Source: Adiantum capillus-veneris
Lineage: Eukaryota; Streptophyta; Polypodiopsida; Polypodiales; Pteridaceae
Direction: 5' to 3'
Assembly: GCA_014529385.2 (NCBI GenBank)
Contig: CM043955.1
Location: 152,382,140 to 152,446,139 of the forward strand
Length of the DNA stretch: 64,000 bases
Made by a program: the position numbers and the translations under genes. Shown here piece after piece: positions 46,701 through 56,740 of the stretch. How positions within the stretch are numbered: position 1 is the stretch's first letter; each line of letters starts with the position of its first letter. The notes below the pieces were generated by a model. That model ran no database searches. It was given only the letters and a program-made list of their open reading frames with translations, and had not been told where the DNA came from.

Positions 46701-46960
46701 GAGCAATATATACTTGAAGCACTGGCTTGTCATGGCCATCATGTGTGCACAAAGTGCACTCTCGGCATGTACACGGTCTCTAGTCGGGCTCCTATGTCTA
46801 ATCTCGGGCAATCGGGTCAATGGGGTGTGCGGTGCGGAATGTGCGAAGTAATGCGAGTGAACGTGTTGATGGGGCTTTTCACAAGCCAAGCTCCCATACC
46901 CCTCTTCTCTCGTCCCCACCCCATGAAAACCCCCTCTTAGGGAGGGAGTGATAAAAGACA
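43734..46960 (-). pseudogene. Long Pro/Arg-rich ORF with a repeated domain, unknown function
   Basis: Minus-strand coding of about 1000 codons, mostly one frame (46602-44437) then shifted (44390-43734), with lone stops at 46393 (TAG) and 45088 (TGA). A domain of about 75 residues occurs twice and a third time in part. Shared pattern: HP-x2-V-x-L-x-RV ... RY ... L-[VI]-G-[ED]-P-x-[ED]-R-x-Y ... LT-x-GLPY (first about 46470-46270, second about 45530-45320; LVGEP again near 46690). Between them lies a segment with IEGQILCIIGQYHHGVAFYVD. The rest is Pro/Arg/Ser-rich, low complexity. In sense with the LTR element at 41467, it occupies the interior where gag-pol or an extra ORF would be. Tat-2 inserted into its 5' part. 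I do not recognise it. Confidence 0.5.
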
Positions 46961-47703
46961 TTGGAAAAAGTAAGAAAAAAATAAATTATGATTATGTAAA
47001 TATATGAGAAAGGTAAAATAGGCCACCTCATGCCTGCGGGGCAGCCCATCCCCACCTTGCCTCCTTTTTCTTCACTGCTGCCCCGCCGTGTGTCCCTTTT
47101 CCTCTCCTCCACTCAAAAGGTCAACCCCCTCTCTCTTCCCCTTGTCCTTTCTCCTTTCTCTCTCCCCTCAAGCTACCCCACCTCTCACAAATAATGCATT
47201 CTAACTCACCAATAATGCACCCTAACTCACATGCAACTTACCCTATCTTCCAAAATAGTATACCCCACCCCCCCTTTCTCTCTCCTATCATATCCCATGA
47301 CCCAAATACCCCCCCCCTCTCTCTAAAGGGCGCCATGTCTCTTGTCTTGTAGCTAAATAACCTCCCCCACACTCACACACACTCAGTTTCACTAAAAAAA
47401 GGTGCCCACAGACCCATCCCCACCCGGTGGTTACCTGATTTTTCTTGTGTTCACACACATCTGCACACAGATTCACCTCTGAACACACTCCTCTCTCTCC
47501 CCTCTTGTAATTACTTTATTCTCCATGTCACCTCTCACTTTTTTTCATCAACCCATCTCTCTCTCTTAGTCTCTCTCTCATGAGACTGCTGTTCTGGCAC
47601 ATATACACACAGCCAGACAAGTGAGGCCCGCAGTCACATGGCCTATGTAGATAATGATTTCTTCATTTCTAAATTCTAGAATTTCTCCCCCCCCCTCCTC
47701 CCC

Positions 47704-47711
47704 TATATAAA
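47704..47711 (+). promoter_or_regulatory. TATA box in Tat-2 U3
   Basis: CCCCTATATAAAGAGG, conserved in the 3' LTR at 55170-55177. Likely drives the genomic RNA. Confidence 0.75.
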
Positions 47712-48011
47712 GAGGGGTCACCATCACACAAAAACACACAACATCACCAAAGAACACACTATGCATTGTGTGTGCCTAGTGCACACACACACACCCACAC
47801 CATCACCATCACCGCAATCACCATTCTTGTCTTGAGCATGACCTCTACACCCTTGGCTATGGAAGATGAAGGGCAACTAAATGAAGGATGATGGTCATAA
47901 TCCTCGTGCGAGTCTTCGCCATCAACTCCCACCTATCCGCCATGTGCTCTACCACTCTCTCCCTTCTCATTCCCCTACCCTATGCTCCCCATTTCATCGC
48001 CTAATACTCTA

Positions 48012-48017
48012 AATAAA
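48012..48017 (+). terminator. Polyadenylation signal in LTR
   Basis: AATAAA about 300 bp after the TATA box. The copy in the 3' LTR (55478-55483) would end the element's RNA. Confidence 0.6.
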
Positions 48018-48183
48018 GCTTGAGGTTTTGTGAGTATGTTTTCTTGCAATGTTTTGCCCATGTGAGGTGTGCGGAATCGCCACCTAGTCTTGTGTTTTGG
48101 AGTGAGCTTGTGTATGTGTGAAGGGTGTGCGGATTCGCCATCGTTTTGTGATGCCTAAGTACTATGCCGCTATACCCCCTCCC

Positions 48184-48226
<43 letters not shown>

Positions 48227-48437
48227 TGATCTCATTCCCTTTTCTTTTCATCATTACTCCCAAGCATCCATCTCTCTTGGATGAAAACTTTGTTATGGTG
48301 GTGTGTTGTTTGCGTCCTAGCCGCTGAAGCTAGGTGGTGCCCCCTGTTTGCTTTACCATGACAGGCTCGAGGCGCGCCATTCGGTCCCCGGTGTTTTAGA
48401 GGCCGTCGGGGTTCGGGGTTCGCTTTGCTCCCGTCAT

Positions 48438-48458
48438 TTGGTGCCCCCACTGAGGATC
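48438..48458 (+). other. Tat-2 primer binding site
   Basis: TTGGTGCCCCCACTGAGGAT starts two bases after the 5' LTR and has the TGG expected opposite a tRNA CCA end. I did not assign the tRNA. Confidence 0.65.
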
Positions 48459-48509
48459 TTTTCATGAAACCCTTCAGTTTACAAGACTGAAACCCTTAAA
48501 CTATTGTGA

Positions 48510-49211
48510 ATGGATGAATGGCTAGCTGGATTTGCTAATTGGACGACAGAAGAAGAAGAGCTCCAAGCACAACTAGACGAACTCCGCATCTCCATCGAAG
48601 CTCGAGTGCCAGGCGTAACGGTAATCGATTTGCAGTGGGAGAGTCAACCAACACGCCAAACCCAGTGGATATACATAGGCCAAGTGCCAAGAAGAAGAAA
48701 GAGAAGGTCGAAACCATGTCCGCAACCTACAACCAACCCACAACAACAAAATGGAAGGAGCTCTACACAATAGAGAGTCAACACTATTCTACTTTGAGAA
48801 TCGGGTAACTCAAGTCACCGAGGTAATTATCACAATCAGTTTTCAAGTCGCATCTGATGCTGCAGCACAGATAACGGAAGCATTGGCTCACATTCTCACT
48901 AGAGAAACTAGGGATCTACTGAGTTTGTTTCAGGAAAGAACACCACCCTCTCCCACAAGCTTGGACAGTGACTAAGCACCTCTAAGCTTCACATGAATCA
49001 GTACAACCTACCTCAAGACAGATCACACATACCAACACGTGTACGCTCAATCAAGGTAATACTGGATTTGAAGGCTCACTACCAGCACGTCATTGACACC
49101 ATGCCGGGTGGGGAGCGGTTTTTGGAGGTTCTGGCATCAGATCAACCATTTGTCTTACCTTTGGTACAAGGCAATGTACCGTTTGAAGTTTTAATCTTTG
49201 TCCTAGTATAA
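48510..49211 (+). CDS. Tat-2 leader small ORFs, unknown function
   Basis: Three short frames precede gag: 48510-48773 (87 aa, acidic start WTTEEEELQAQLDELRI, basic end), 48751-48975 (74 aa, FENRVTQVTEVIITISFQV) and 48993-49211 (72 aa, VILDLKAHYQHVIDTMPGG). The first two overlap in different frames. Ogre and other Tat relatives carry an extra ORF before gag, so these may be the broken or minimal equivalent, but no motif confirms it. Confidence 0.35.
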
Positions 49212-49294
49212 GAGGGTATACACGCCTCCTTGTAAAGAAGAAAAAAACTTTTGCAAGTTAAGCAGTGTGTCTTTCTAGCTCTCTCTCAGTAATC

Positions 49295-50335
49295 ATGGCA
49301 AGTTTAGCATTTCCAACATTTAAAGGAAAGAAGGGGGAGGATTTGGTAACAGACTTCCTAGATGACTTTGAAGTAGCATGTGTAGTGAGCAACAAAGATA
49401 CGGATGAATCCCGGGTTAGAATCTTTAAGCATCTCATGAAGCTAGAAGCTAGATCATGGTACAATGCACTTCCACAAGCAACCAAGGATGACTGGGAACC
49501 CTTAAAAACCGCTTTTAAGAGGCGCTTTGGGGGAGGTACCACTTCAGAAAAGTTGTGGGACAAGTTGAGAGACTTGAAGCAGGAGGGTCTTTTAGAATAT
49601 GCCACCTACGAGTCCAAATTTGTGGATTTGTGGGAACGGTGGGTTGAGTCACTGGCTAGGGGGGAAGCTGCACCCGATTTCCTAAAAAAAGATCGGTTCA
49701 CGCATGGCTTATGGCCGCTTCTCAAGGAGAAGGTGAAAGGTAGATTCCCGGCTACGTACGAGTTAGCCGTTGAGATTGCTCGCCTTAAAGACAAGAAGCT
49801 GCGAATGAAAGCCAAAGAAACCGAGTCAACAGAATCAGGAACATCGCGTCGACCAGCAACTACGACAACCACCATTCCACCACCACCACCGGCTCTTGGG
49901 GTAAGAGATGACCAACAAGATATGTTGGCCCATATTACAGACCAACTGCAGAATTTGTCTGTCCACTTAATACAACAAGGGAGGAGTCAAGAAAGAGATC
50001 AAGACCCTGGAAGAGAACGACGACAAAACAGGGAGTATCATTGCTACAACTGTGGAGAACACGGTCACGGTATGTACTACTGTCCCAAACCACGACAAAA
50101 CTATAATAGAGGAGGTAGGAGGAACCAATTGTCACCCCCTAGAGAAAGAACACCCCCACCCCGAGCACCACCCCCACCAACACAAATTCTACGTCCACCC
50201 CAGACACCACTACAAGCATCCATCCCACCTCTTCCACCAGCCCCACCACCTGATCGCCCTGTAAACATCATAAGGCTAGAAGAGAAAGGAAAAGCCATAG
50301 TAGTGGATCCACCCAGAGCAGAGGGACAAGGGTAA
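49295..50335 (+). CDS. gag: Tat-2 Gag polyprotein
   Basis: Capsid and nucleocapsid protein that forms the virus-like particle and packages element RNA. I take the ATG at 49295 (MASLAFPTFKG), ten codons inside the open frame, because the same start motif occurs in Tat-1 gag. About 346 residues: gag core with FLDDFEVAC, ARSWYNALP, EYATYESKFVDLWERWVESL and FLKKDRFTHGLWP; then a Thr/Pro linker; one CCHC knuckle CYNCGEHGHGMYYC; and a long proline-rich tail (PPPRAPPPP). The frame ends at TAA 50333-50335. It overlaps the pol frame by 32 bases in the +1 frame. Confidence 0.92.
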   Translation: MASLAFPTFKGKKGEDLVTDFLDDFEVACVVSNKDTDESRVRIFKHLMKLEARSWYNALPQATKDDWEPLKTAFKRRFGGGTTSEKLWDKLRDLKQEGLLEYATYESKFVDLWERWVESLARGEAAPDFLKKDRFTHGLWPLLKEKVKGRFPATYELAVEIARLKDKKLRMKAKETESTESGTSRRPATTTTTIPPPPPALGVRDDQQDMLAHITDQLQNLSVHLIQQGRSQERDQDPGRERRQNREYHCYNCGEHGHGMYYCPKPRQNYNRGGRRNQLSPPRERTPPPRAPPPPTQILRPPQTPLQASIPPLPPAPPPDRPVNIIRLEEKGKAIVVDPPRAEGQG

Positions 50336-50369
50336 GGAGAAGGTAACCTTTTTAGAACCACTTGAAGCC

Positions 50370-53300
50370 ATGACTGTGAAAAGATCTAGGAGGGAGAAAG
50401 CTACACAATCAGATGATGAGGGAAGCATGAGAGGAGAAACTAGGAAGAGGCCATCCAGGCCACGACGGAAATTGGGCATCACCGATTTCCAGCTAGGGGA
50501 AAGTTCTAAGCCCTATGATCTAACATTGGATGTGGCAAATCAAGGACCGAAGATTACATGGCCACATCTGCTACATCTTGCACCAAAAGTAAGGCGACAA
50601 TGGTCTAAAATGGTAAGTACAAGACGCTCCAAAACAAAGGTAGCCGGAGCAATTTCGGGATGCAACATGGATGACATCCTTCCAATTGTCGACGTAAACA
50701 TAAAAGGAAAGAGGGTTGGAAACACCTACATTGATGGAGGTGCACAAATCTGTGTAATGAGTGAAGCTATGATGCTTCGATTAGGGCTCGAGGTTGACAG
50801 GCCTTCTCCATGCAAGGCAAAGATGGAAAACAACGCAAAAGTAAAGTGTGTGGGTGTGGTAAGTGCCGTGAAAATCAAAGCTTTCAACATTGAGGTAGAG
50901 GTAGATGTTTTTGTAATGCCTACTAAGGGGGAGGGCTATCCACTAATTTTGGGAAGGCCATGGTTGATGGCCATGAAGGCAAAACAGGACTGGGGTACTG
51001 GCCTTCTACTCATGACCGGTAAGAAAGGGGAGACAATCTACTATGACATGAGGATTGGCAAGCAGAAGCAAATGAATCTGGAAACATCGGCAGATGAAAC
51101 CACTAGCGAATCTTCCAGTTCTGAGGAGGAGACCACATCCACCGACGAAAGTGACAGTTCCATTGATGTGATGGGTATCATTATGAAGGATCCACAAAGG
51201 GTAAGCACAACTGGTGATCCATCACCAAAAGGGAAACCCAATGAAGAGGAGAGAAAATCACCTGGCCTAGGAGGAAGTAGGTTCAAGGGTATGTTGTCTA
51301 CGGAATTAATACTTGAGGAGAAAGATAGTTTTTTGCAAATGTTGATGGGATTTCCTAACCTGTTCATTGACAACTATGAAAGAATCACAGGAATTACAGT
51401 GGTGGAACATCATATTAAGCTGAAGGAAGGGGTAAAACCAGTTATGCAAAAGCTACGACGATTGGGGGTCATACAAGAAAAGGCACTCTTGGCCGAGGTA
51501 AGGAAACTGCTAGAGGCGGGATTCATCTATCCTGTAGAAAACTCAGAATGGGTGTCACCCGTAGTGGTGACGCCTAAAAAGAATGGTAAGTGGAGGGTCT
51601 GTGTTGACTACAAACCACTAAATGCAGCTACAAAGAGAGACCACTTTCCTCTCCCTTTCTTGGATGAAATTCTGAATGAAGTAGCGGGTTTTGAATGCTA
51701 TACCGTCTGTGATGGTTATTCTGGATACTTTCAAATACGCATAGCCTTGGAAGATCAGCTAAAAACCACTTTTATCACGCCATGGGTTTGTTTTGCATAC
51801 AAGGTTATGCCATTTGGTCTCACAAATGCACCTGCCACATTCCAAAGATATGTCACATATGTTTTTCAACCGTTCTTTGGAACATCCATAAGAGTGTTCA
51901 TTGATGATTTTTGTATATATAGCTCCCGTATTTCACATTTAGAAAAGGTAACTGAAGGTTTGGCCAGGTTGCAGAGCCTAGGTGGGCAATTAAATGTGGA
52001 TAAATGCCACATTGGGGAGAGTAAAGTCATTCTACTAGGCCATGAAATTTCAGCAAAAGGTATCAACGCCGACCCAAGTAAGGTGTCCGCACTCATAGCC
52101 CTACCTTCACCAACGACAGCACGTCAACTGGTCTCTTTTCTACAGAAGGTGAGGTACTTAAGTAGATTCATACATCTACTATCACAACTTGTTCTACCAC
52201 TGCAACAACTCACTCAAAGATCAACTTTCACTTCGGACGAAGAAAGCGAACATCACTACAACAAGGTAAAGGAGGTCTTAGCCACTCTGCCAACTATCTC
52301 ACCACCTAAGTGGGATGAAAAATTCTATGTCACCTCAAGTGTTGGTGATGACTCATTGGGGGCTGTGCTACTCCAAAAGGATACGACGACATCTTTCATG
52401 AGGCCAATCTACTTCTCTAGTCGAATGATGACAGCAGGAGAGAAAGGTTTCACCCATGTGGAACACTTAGTCCTAGCTCTTAGATTTGCAACTACAAAGT
52501 TTAGGTCATATTTGCTGCCTAATCAATTTGTGATTCTAACCACGGATGAAATATTTTCCTATGTTGTACAACACATGGATGTGTCTGCTAGAATTACTAA
52601 ATGGCTAGTTCGTCTGCAAGAGTTTGACTACACGGTACAGGTAGAAAGAACGACAAGGGCAAGTTTGGGGGGACTCATGACCTACCAAGTCTTTGAAAGG
52701 AAGGAGAATCAATCTAAGGAAGGAGAAGTCCGATTACCTCCAGTACCACCGATGGTAGAAGGAGCATACTCTCTCTACTTTGATGGAGCCTACAAGCGAG
52801 CATCCGACAAAGCAGCTGCAGGCATAGTGGTCTTTGATGACAAAGGGACAAAGGTATTTTCGTTGGGCCAATTGTTAGATTCACATTCTAACAATGAAGC
52901 TGAGTATGCAGCACTAACCAAGGGTCTACAATGGTGCGTCTCGCAAGGTGTACAACGCCTTAATGTATTTGGGGATGCTCTACTTCTGGTAAAGCAAGTA
53001 AATGGAGCATGGACATGCAAGAATCCTAGTTTAAGGACTCACTTAAGTGGTGTAAAAACCTTGTTGGGTAAGTTTGAAGAAGTTCAAATACACCATATCC
53101 CAAGGGCTCAAAACCAAGAAGCAGATGCCCTAGCAAGTGAAAGACTACAGGAAGTGGTGGTTGGAACAATAAAACTAAAGCTCCCTCTATTTCAAGGAAG
53201 TGATGCCTTGCCTGACATCATGCATTTTTTGGAAACAGGGGAATGCCCATCAGATTTAACAAAGGGACAGAAGCAATGGCTGACACGGAAGGCCACAAGG

Positions 53301-54302
53301 TCACTTATGCCTGAACCACAGACACCTATTCTCTCATATGGCCCATTTGAAAAATGGGGTATCGATACCATTGGGCCATTACCTAGGGACAACTCAGGAA
53401 AATTCTACATTATCATGGGGGTCGACTACATGACTAGATGGGCAGAGGCTACAGCCACCACTAGAATCACAGCGGTAGAGGTAGCTAAATTTATCTACGA
53501 GCACATATGCTGTAGGTTTGGCACACCTTTAGAGATCATCTCAGATAGAGGGCCAGGTTTCAGAGCAGACTTGGTAGGAGAATTAATGCAGAAACTGGGC
53601 ATTACAAGGAGGCACTCTTCACCATATTACCCTCAATGTAATGGCCTAGTTGAAAAGGTAAATGGAATGGTTTCTAAAATTATTACCAAGCAGGTAAACA
53701 ATCATCCTGGAGACTGGGATAAGTATCTACTACCAGCTTTATGGGCCTACAGAACTTCATTTCGTACATCCTTGGGATTCACACCGTATCATCTAGTATT
53801 TGGTAAGGAAGCAATCTTGCCCATTAAAGTGCAACTACAAAGTCTCAGAGTAATGGCAAGCCAGCTTCAACAGCCCAACATGCATTTGAGAGATCACATC
53901 ATCAACTTGGAAAGACTGCAGCTGGACAGAGAAGAAGCAATAAATTATTATGCAGCACAAGCAGAGCATAGACGGCTTAGCTTTAACGAGCATCTCCGGA
54001 AAAAAGAATTGAAGAAAGGAATGTTGGTGCTCCGCTACGACAATCGCTTCGACACGCGCAAGGATAAGAAACTCCTACTCCGATGGGAATGTCCTTTCAT
54101 CGTCAGGAAAAAGTATGCCAATGGAAGCTACCAGCTTATGGAGGCTGATGGAAAACTTCATAAAACCAGGGTAAATGGTTGGCGACTTAAACCTTATTTT
54201 CTTCGGTTTGACCAGGCTCCACCTATTGACATTCCAGATGAGGACACACGATCAGCCGCCACCTCCGACGATAATGATCAAACAGATGAGCTAGAGACAT
54301 GA
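50370..54302 (+). CDS. pol: Tat-2 Pol polyprotein (PR-RT-RNH-aRNH-INT)
   Basis: 1310 codons, uninterrupted. Protease: YIDGGA at residues 120-125 (Gly where DTG/DSG is usual) and LILGRPWL at 192-199. RT about 380-620 with active-site FIDDF (510-514). RT-linked RNase H about 650-770, degenerate: the first Asp is Ser (TSSVGDDSLGAVL) and the ADALS end is replaced by RASLGG. Archaeal-type RNase H 800-925 with D805, NNEAEY (E843), GDA (D869) and EADA (D919) all present. Integrase core D999, D1059, E1095; the N-terminal HHCC finger is missing, with only about 35 residues between aRNH-linker and core. The ORF start is not certain: the frame is open from 50304, so pol may be made by +1 frameshift from gag. 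Confidence 0.93.
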   Translation: MTVKRSRREKATQSDDEGSMRGETRKRPSRPRRKLGITDFQLGESSKPYDLTLDVANQGPKITWPHLLHLAPKVRRQWSKMVSTRRSKTKVAGAISGCNMDDILPIVDVNIKGKRVGNTYIDGGAQICVMSEAMMLRLGLEVDRPSPCKAKMENNAKVKCVGVVSAVKIKAFNIEVEVDVFVMPTKGEGYPLILGRPWLMAMKAKQDWGTGLLLMTGKKGETIYYDMRIGKQKQMNLETSADETTSESSSSEEETTSTDESDSSIDVMGIIMKDPQRVSTTGDPSPKGKPNEEERKSPGLGGSRFKGMLSTELILEEKDSFLQMLMGFPNLFIDNYERITGITVVEHHIKLKEGVKPVMQKLRRLGVIQEKALLAEVRKLLEAGFIYPVENSEWVSPVVVTPKKNGKWRVCVDYKPLNAATKRDHFPLPFLDEILNEVAGFECYTVCDGYSGYFQIRIALEDQLKTTFITPWVCFAYKVMPFGLTNAPATFQRYVTYVFQPFFGTSIRVFIDDFCIYSSRISHLEKVTEGLARLQSLGGQLNVDKCHIGESKVILLGHEISAKGINADPSKVSALIALPSPTTARQLVSFLQKVRYLSRFIHLLSQLVLPLQQLTQRSTFTSDEESEHHYNKVKEVLATLPTISPPKWDEKFYVTSSVGDDSLGAVLLQKDTTTSFMRPIYFSSRMMTAGEKGFTHVEHLVLALRFATTKFRSYLLPNQFVILTTDEIFSYVVQHMDVSARITKWLVRLQEFDYTVQVERTTRASLGGLMTYQVFERKENQSKEGEVRLPPVPPMVEGAYSLYFDGAYKRASDKAAAGIVVFDDKGTKVFSLGQLLDSHSNNEAEYAALTKGLQWCVSQGVQRLNVFGDALLLVKQVNGAWTCKNPSLRTHLSGVKTLLGKFEEVQIHHIPRAQNQEADALASERLQEVVVGTIKLKLPLFQGSDALPDIMHFLETGECPSDLTKGQKQWLTRKATRSLMPEPQTPILSYGPFEKWGIDTIGPLPRDNSGKFYIIMGVDYMTRWAEATATTRITAVEVAKFIYEHICCRFGTPLEIISDRGPGFRADLVGELMQKLGITRRHSSPYYPQCNGLVEKVNGMVSKIITKQVNNHPGDWDKYLLPALWAYRTSFRTSLGFTPYHLVFGKEAILPIKVQLQSLRVMASQLQQPNMHLRDHIINLERLQLDREEAINYYAAQAEHRRLSFNEHLRKKELKKGMLVLRYDNRFDTRKDKKLLLRWECPFIVRKKYANGSYQLMEADGKLHKTRVNGWRLKPYFLRFDQAPPIDIPDEDTRSAATSDDNDQTDELET

Positions 54303-54316
54303 ATGCCTCTAACCAA

Positions 54317-54330
54317 AAGGGGAGGGCTAA
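54317..54330 (+). other. Tat-2 polypurine tract
   Basis: AAGGGGAGGGCTAA immediately before the 3' LTR. Same as in insert A. Confidence 0.85.
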
Positions 54331-55645
54331 TGATGGGGGCTTTTCACAAGCCAAGCTCCCATACCCCTCTTCTCTCGTCCCCACCCCATGAAAACCCCCT
54401 CTTAGGGAGGGAGTGATAAAAGACATTGGAAAAAGTAAGAAAAAAATAAATTATGATTATGTAAATATATGAGAAAGGTAAAATAGGCCACCTCATGCCT
54501 GCGGGGCAGCCCATCCCCACCTTGCCTCCTTTTTCTTCACTGCTGCCCCGCCGTGTGTCCCTTTTCCTCTCCTCCACTCAAAAGGTCAACCCCCTCTCTC
54601 TTCCCCTTGTCCTTTCTCCTTTCTCTCTCCCCTCAAGCTACCCCACCTCTCACAAATAATGCATTCTAACTCACCAATAATGCACCCTAACTCACATGCA
54701 ACTTACCCTATCTTCCAAAATAGTATACCCCACCCCCCCTTTCTCTCTCCTATCATATCCCATGACCCAAATATCCCCCCCCCTCTCTCTAAAGGGCGCC
54801 ATGTCTCTTGTCTTGTAGCTAAATAACCTCCCCCACACTCACACACACTCAGTTTCACTAAAAAAAGGTGCCCATAGACCCATCCCAACCCGGTGGTTAC
54901 CTGATTTTTCTTGTGTTCACACACATCTGCACACAGATTCACCTCTGAACACACTCCTCTCTCTCCCCTCTTGTAATTACTTTATTCTCCATGTCACCTC
55001 TCACTTTTTTTCATCAACCCATCTCTCTCTCTTAGTCTCTCTCTCATGAGACTGCTGTTCTGGCACATATACACACAACCAGACAAGTGAGGCCCGCAGT
55101 CACATGGCCTATGTAGATAATGATTTCTTCATTTCTAAATTCTAGAATTTCTCCCCCCCCCTCCTCCCCTATATAAAGAGGGGTCACCATCACACAAAAA
55201 CACACAACATCACCAAAGAACACACTATGCATTGTGTGTGCCTAGTGCACACACACACACCCACACCATCACCATCACCGCAATCACCATTCTTGTCTTG
55301 AGCATGACCTATACACCCTTGGCTATGGAAGATGAAGGGCAACTAAATGAAGGATGATGGCCATAATCCTCGTGCGAGTCTTCGCCATCAACTCCCACCT
55401 ATCCGCCATGTGCTCTACCACTCTCTCCCTTCTCATTCCCCTACCCTATGCTCCCCATTTCATCGCCTAATTCTCTAAATAAAGCTTGAGGTTTTGTGAG
55501 TATGTTTTCTTGCAATTTTTTGTCCATGTGAGGTGTGCGGAATCGCCACCTAATCTTGTGTTTTGGAGTGAGCTTGTGTATGTGTGAAGGGTGTGCGGAT
55601 TCGCCATCCTTTTGTGATGCCTAAGTAGTAAGCCGCTATACCCCC

Positions 55646-55690
<45 letters not shown>

Positions 55691-55900
55691 TGATCTCATT
55701 CCCTTTAATTTTCATCATTACTCCCAAGCATCCATCTCTCTTGGATGAAAACTTTGTTATGGTGGTGTGTTGTTTGCGTCCTAGCCGCTGAAGTTAGGTG
55801 GTGCCCCCTGTTTGCTTTACCATGACAGGCTCAAGGTGCGTCATTCGGTCCTCGGTGTTTTAGAGGTCGTCGGGGTTCGGGGTTCGCTTTGCTCCCGTCA
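54331..55900 (+). repeat. Tat-2 3' LTR
   Basis: 1570 bp, nearly identical to 46867-48436. Visible differences include GTGCCCATA/CACA, ACAACCAGAC/ACAGCCAGAC, AAGTAGTAAGCC/AAGTACTATGCC, several C to T changes near the end (CTCAAGGTGCGTCA versus CTCGAGGCGCGCCA) and a CT array two bases longer. Confidence 0.93.
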
Positions 55901-56359
55901 GTGTGTGTACAAAGCGAATGTACAATGTGGCGCGCGTGAATGCACGTGTGTAAGTGAATATGTGGACGAATGGGTGTGAAGTCTCCCTCTCTCTCTCGTC
56001 GATGCGCGAAAAAAGCTCCTATCTCTCTCTCGTTGCGTGGGCGCACACCCTATATCCCTCTCACTGCGTGACGTGAGAACTTGCTCTTCTCTCCTCTCTC
56101 TGGATCCTATGTGCGGAAATGCTCTCTTCTCTCCCTCTCCTTTCTTGTTTTTTTTTTTTTTCCTGTGGGAAAGCCTCTAGGCCACAAACCCTTCACTTTT
56201 GCAACTTAAGAAAAAAAGCATCTATCTCTCTTTTGAATTGAAAGTGAACTTGGAGGGATTGTCTTTTTACTCTTATTGAAAAAAGAGGGGGCACTATGCA
56301 CAAATTAAAAGGATTCTTTTACATGGCATTGAAGTAAGGGGTGCTACACAAATTGAGAG

Positions 56360-56560
56360 GGGGGACAAAGTGAAAGAGAGGACAACCGACAAAGGAGGGG
56401 GGGGGGGGGGGGGGGGGGGGTAGTACAATATTAAAAAAAGGGGGGGACAAAGTGAAAGAGAGGACAAGTGACAAGGGGAGGGGTACAATATTAAAAAAGA
56501 GGAGGGGGGACAAAGTGAAAGAGAGGACAACTAACAAGGGGGGGATACAATATTAAACAA
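56360..56560 (+). repeat. G-rich minisatellite with a 24-base G run
   Basis: ACAAAGTGAAAGAGAGGACAA occurs at 56365, 56447 and 56510 (first 20 bases shown shortened: ACAAAGTGAAAGAGAGGAC), each followed by a G tract and TACAATATTAAA. The G tract in copy one is 24 long (56397-56420). Confidence 0.9.
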
Positions 56561-56639
56561 GTGAAAGGATCACGATGGCTTTCTAAAACAACTAGTATGT
56601 GACCTGCGCGTTGTTGCGGCCAAGAAAAGCATGGTTATT

Positions 56640-56642
<3 letters not shown>

Positions 56643-56704
<62 letters not shown>

Positions 56705-56740
56705 GCACGCACGCACGCGCACGCGTGCACGCACACACAA
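56643..56740. repeat. Compound (CT)n(CA)n(CG/CA) microsatellite
   Basis: CT run to about 56683, CA run to about 56704, then CGCA/CGCG alternation. An alternating purine-pyrimidine tract of this kind can adopt Z-DNA. Confidence 0.9.

Larger units (their letters stand above)
46867..48436 (+). repeat. Tat-2 5' LTR
   Basis: 1570 bp, pyrimidine-rich U3. TATA box TATATAAA at 47704-47711 and a polyadenylation signal AATAAA at 48012-48017 suggest R lies roughly between 47735 and 48040. Contains a (CT)n array at 48187-48223. Ends GCTCCCGTCA. Confidence 0.93.
46867..55900 (+). mobile_element. Tat-2: near-intact Tat-like gypsy retrotransposon with aRNH
   Basis: A 9034 bp element bounded by two 1570 bp LTRs (TGATGGGG...CCCGTCA) that differ at roughly two dozen sites. 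Order: LTR, primer site, small leader ORFs, gag, pol (PR-RT-RNH-aRNH-INT), polypurine tract, LTR. The second, archaeal-type RNase H between RNH and INT is a hallmark of the plant Tat lineage. GTGT stands on both sides (46863-46866, 55901-55904), a likely 4 bp target duplication; a 5 bp one would be imperfect. It interrupts the minus-strand Pro/Arg-rich ORF. Confidence 0.93.

Noticed and set aside
46879-47766. Minus-strand frames in the Tat-2 LTRs (also at 54344-55232)
   Set aside because: Present in both LTRs only because the LTRs are copies; no coding signature.
49258-53392. Minus-strand frames under Tat-2 gag and pol
   Set aside because: Shadows of the long plus-strand coding frames.
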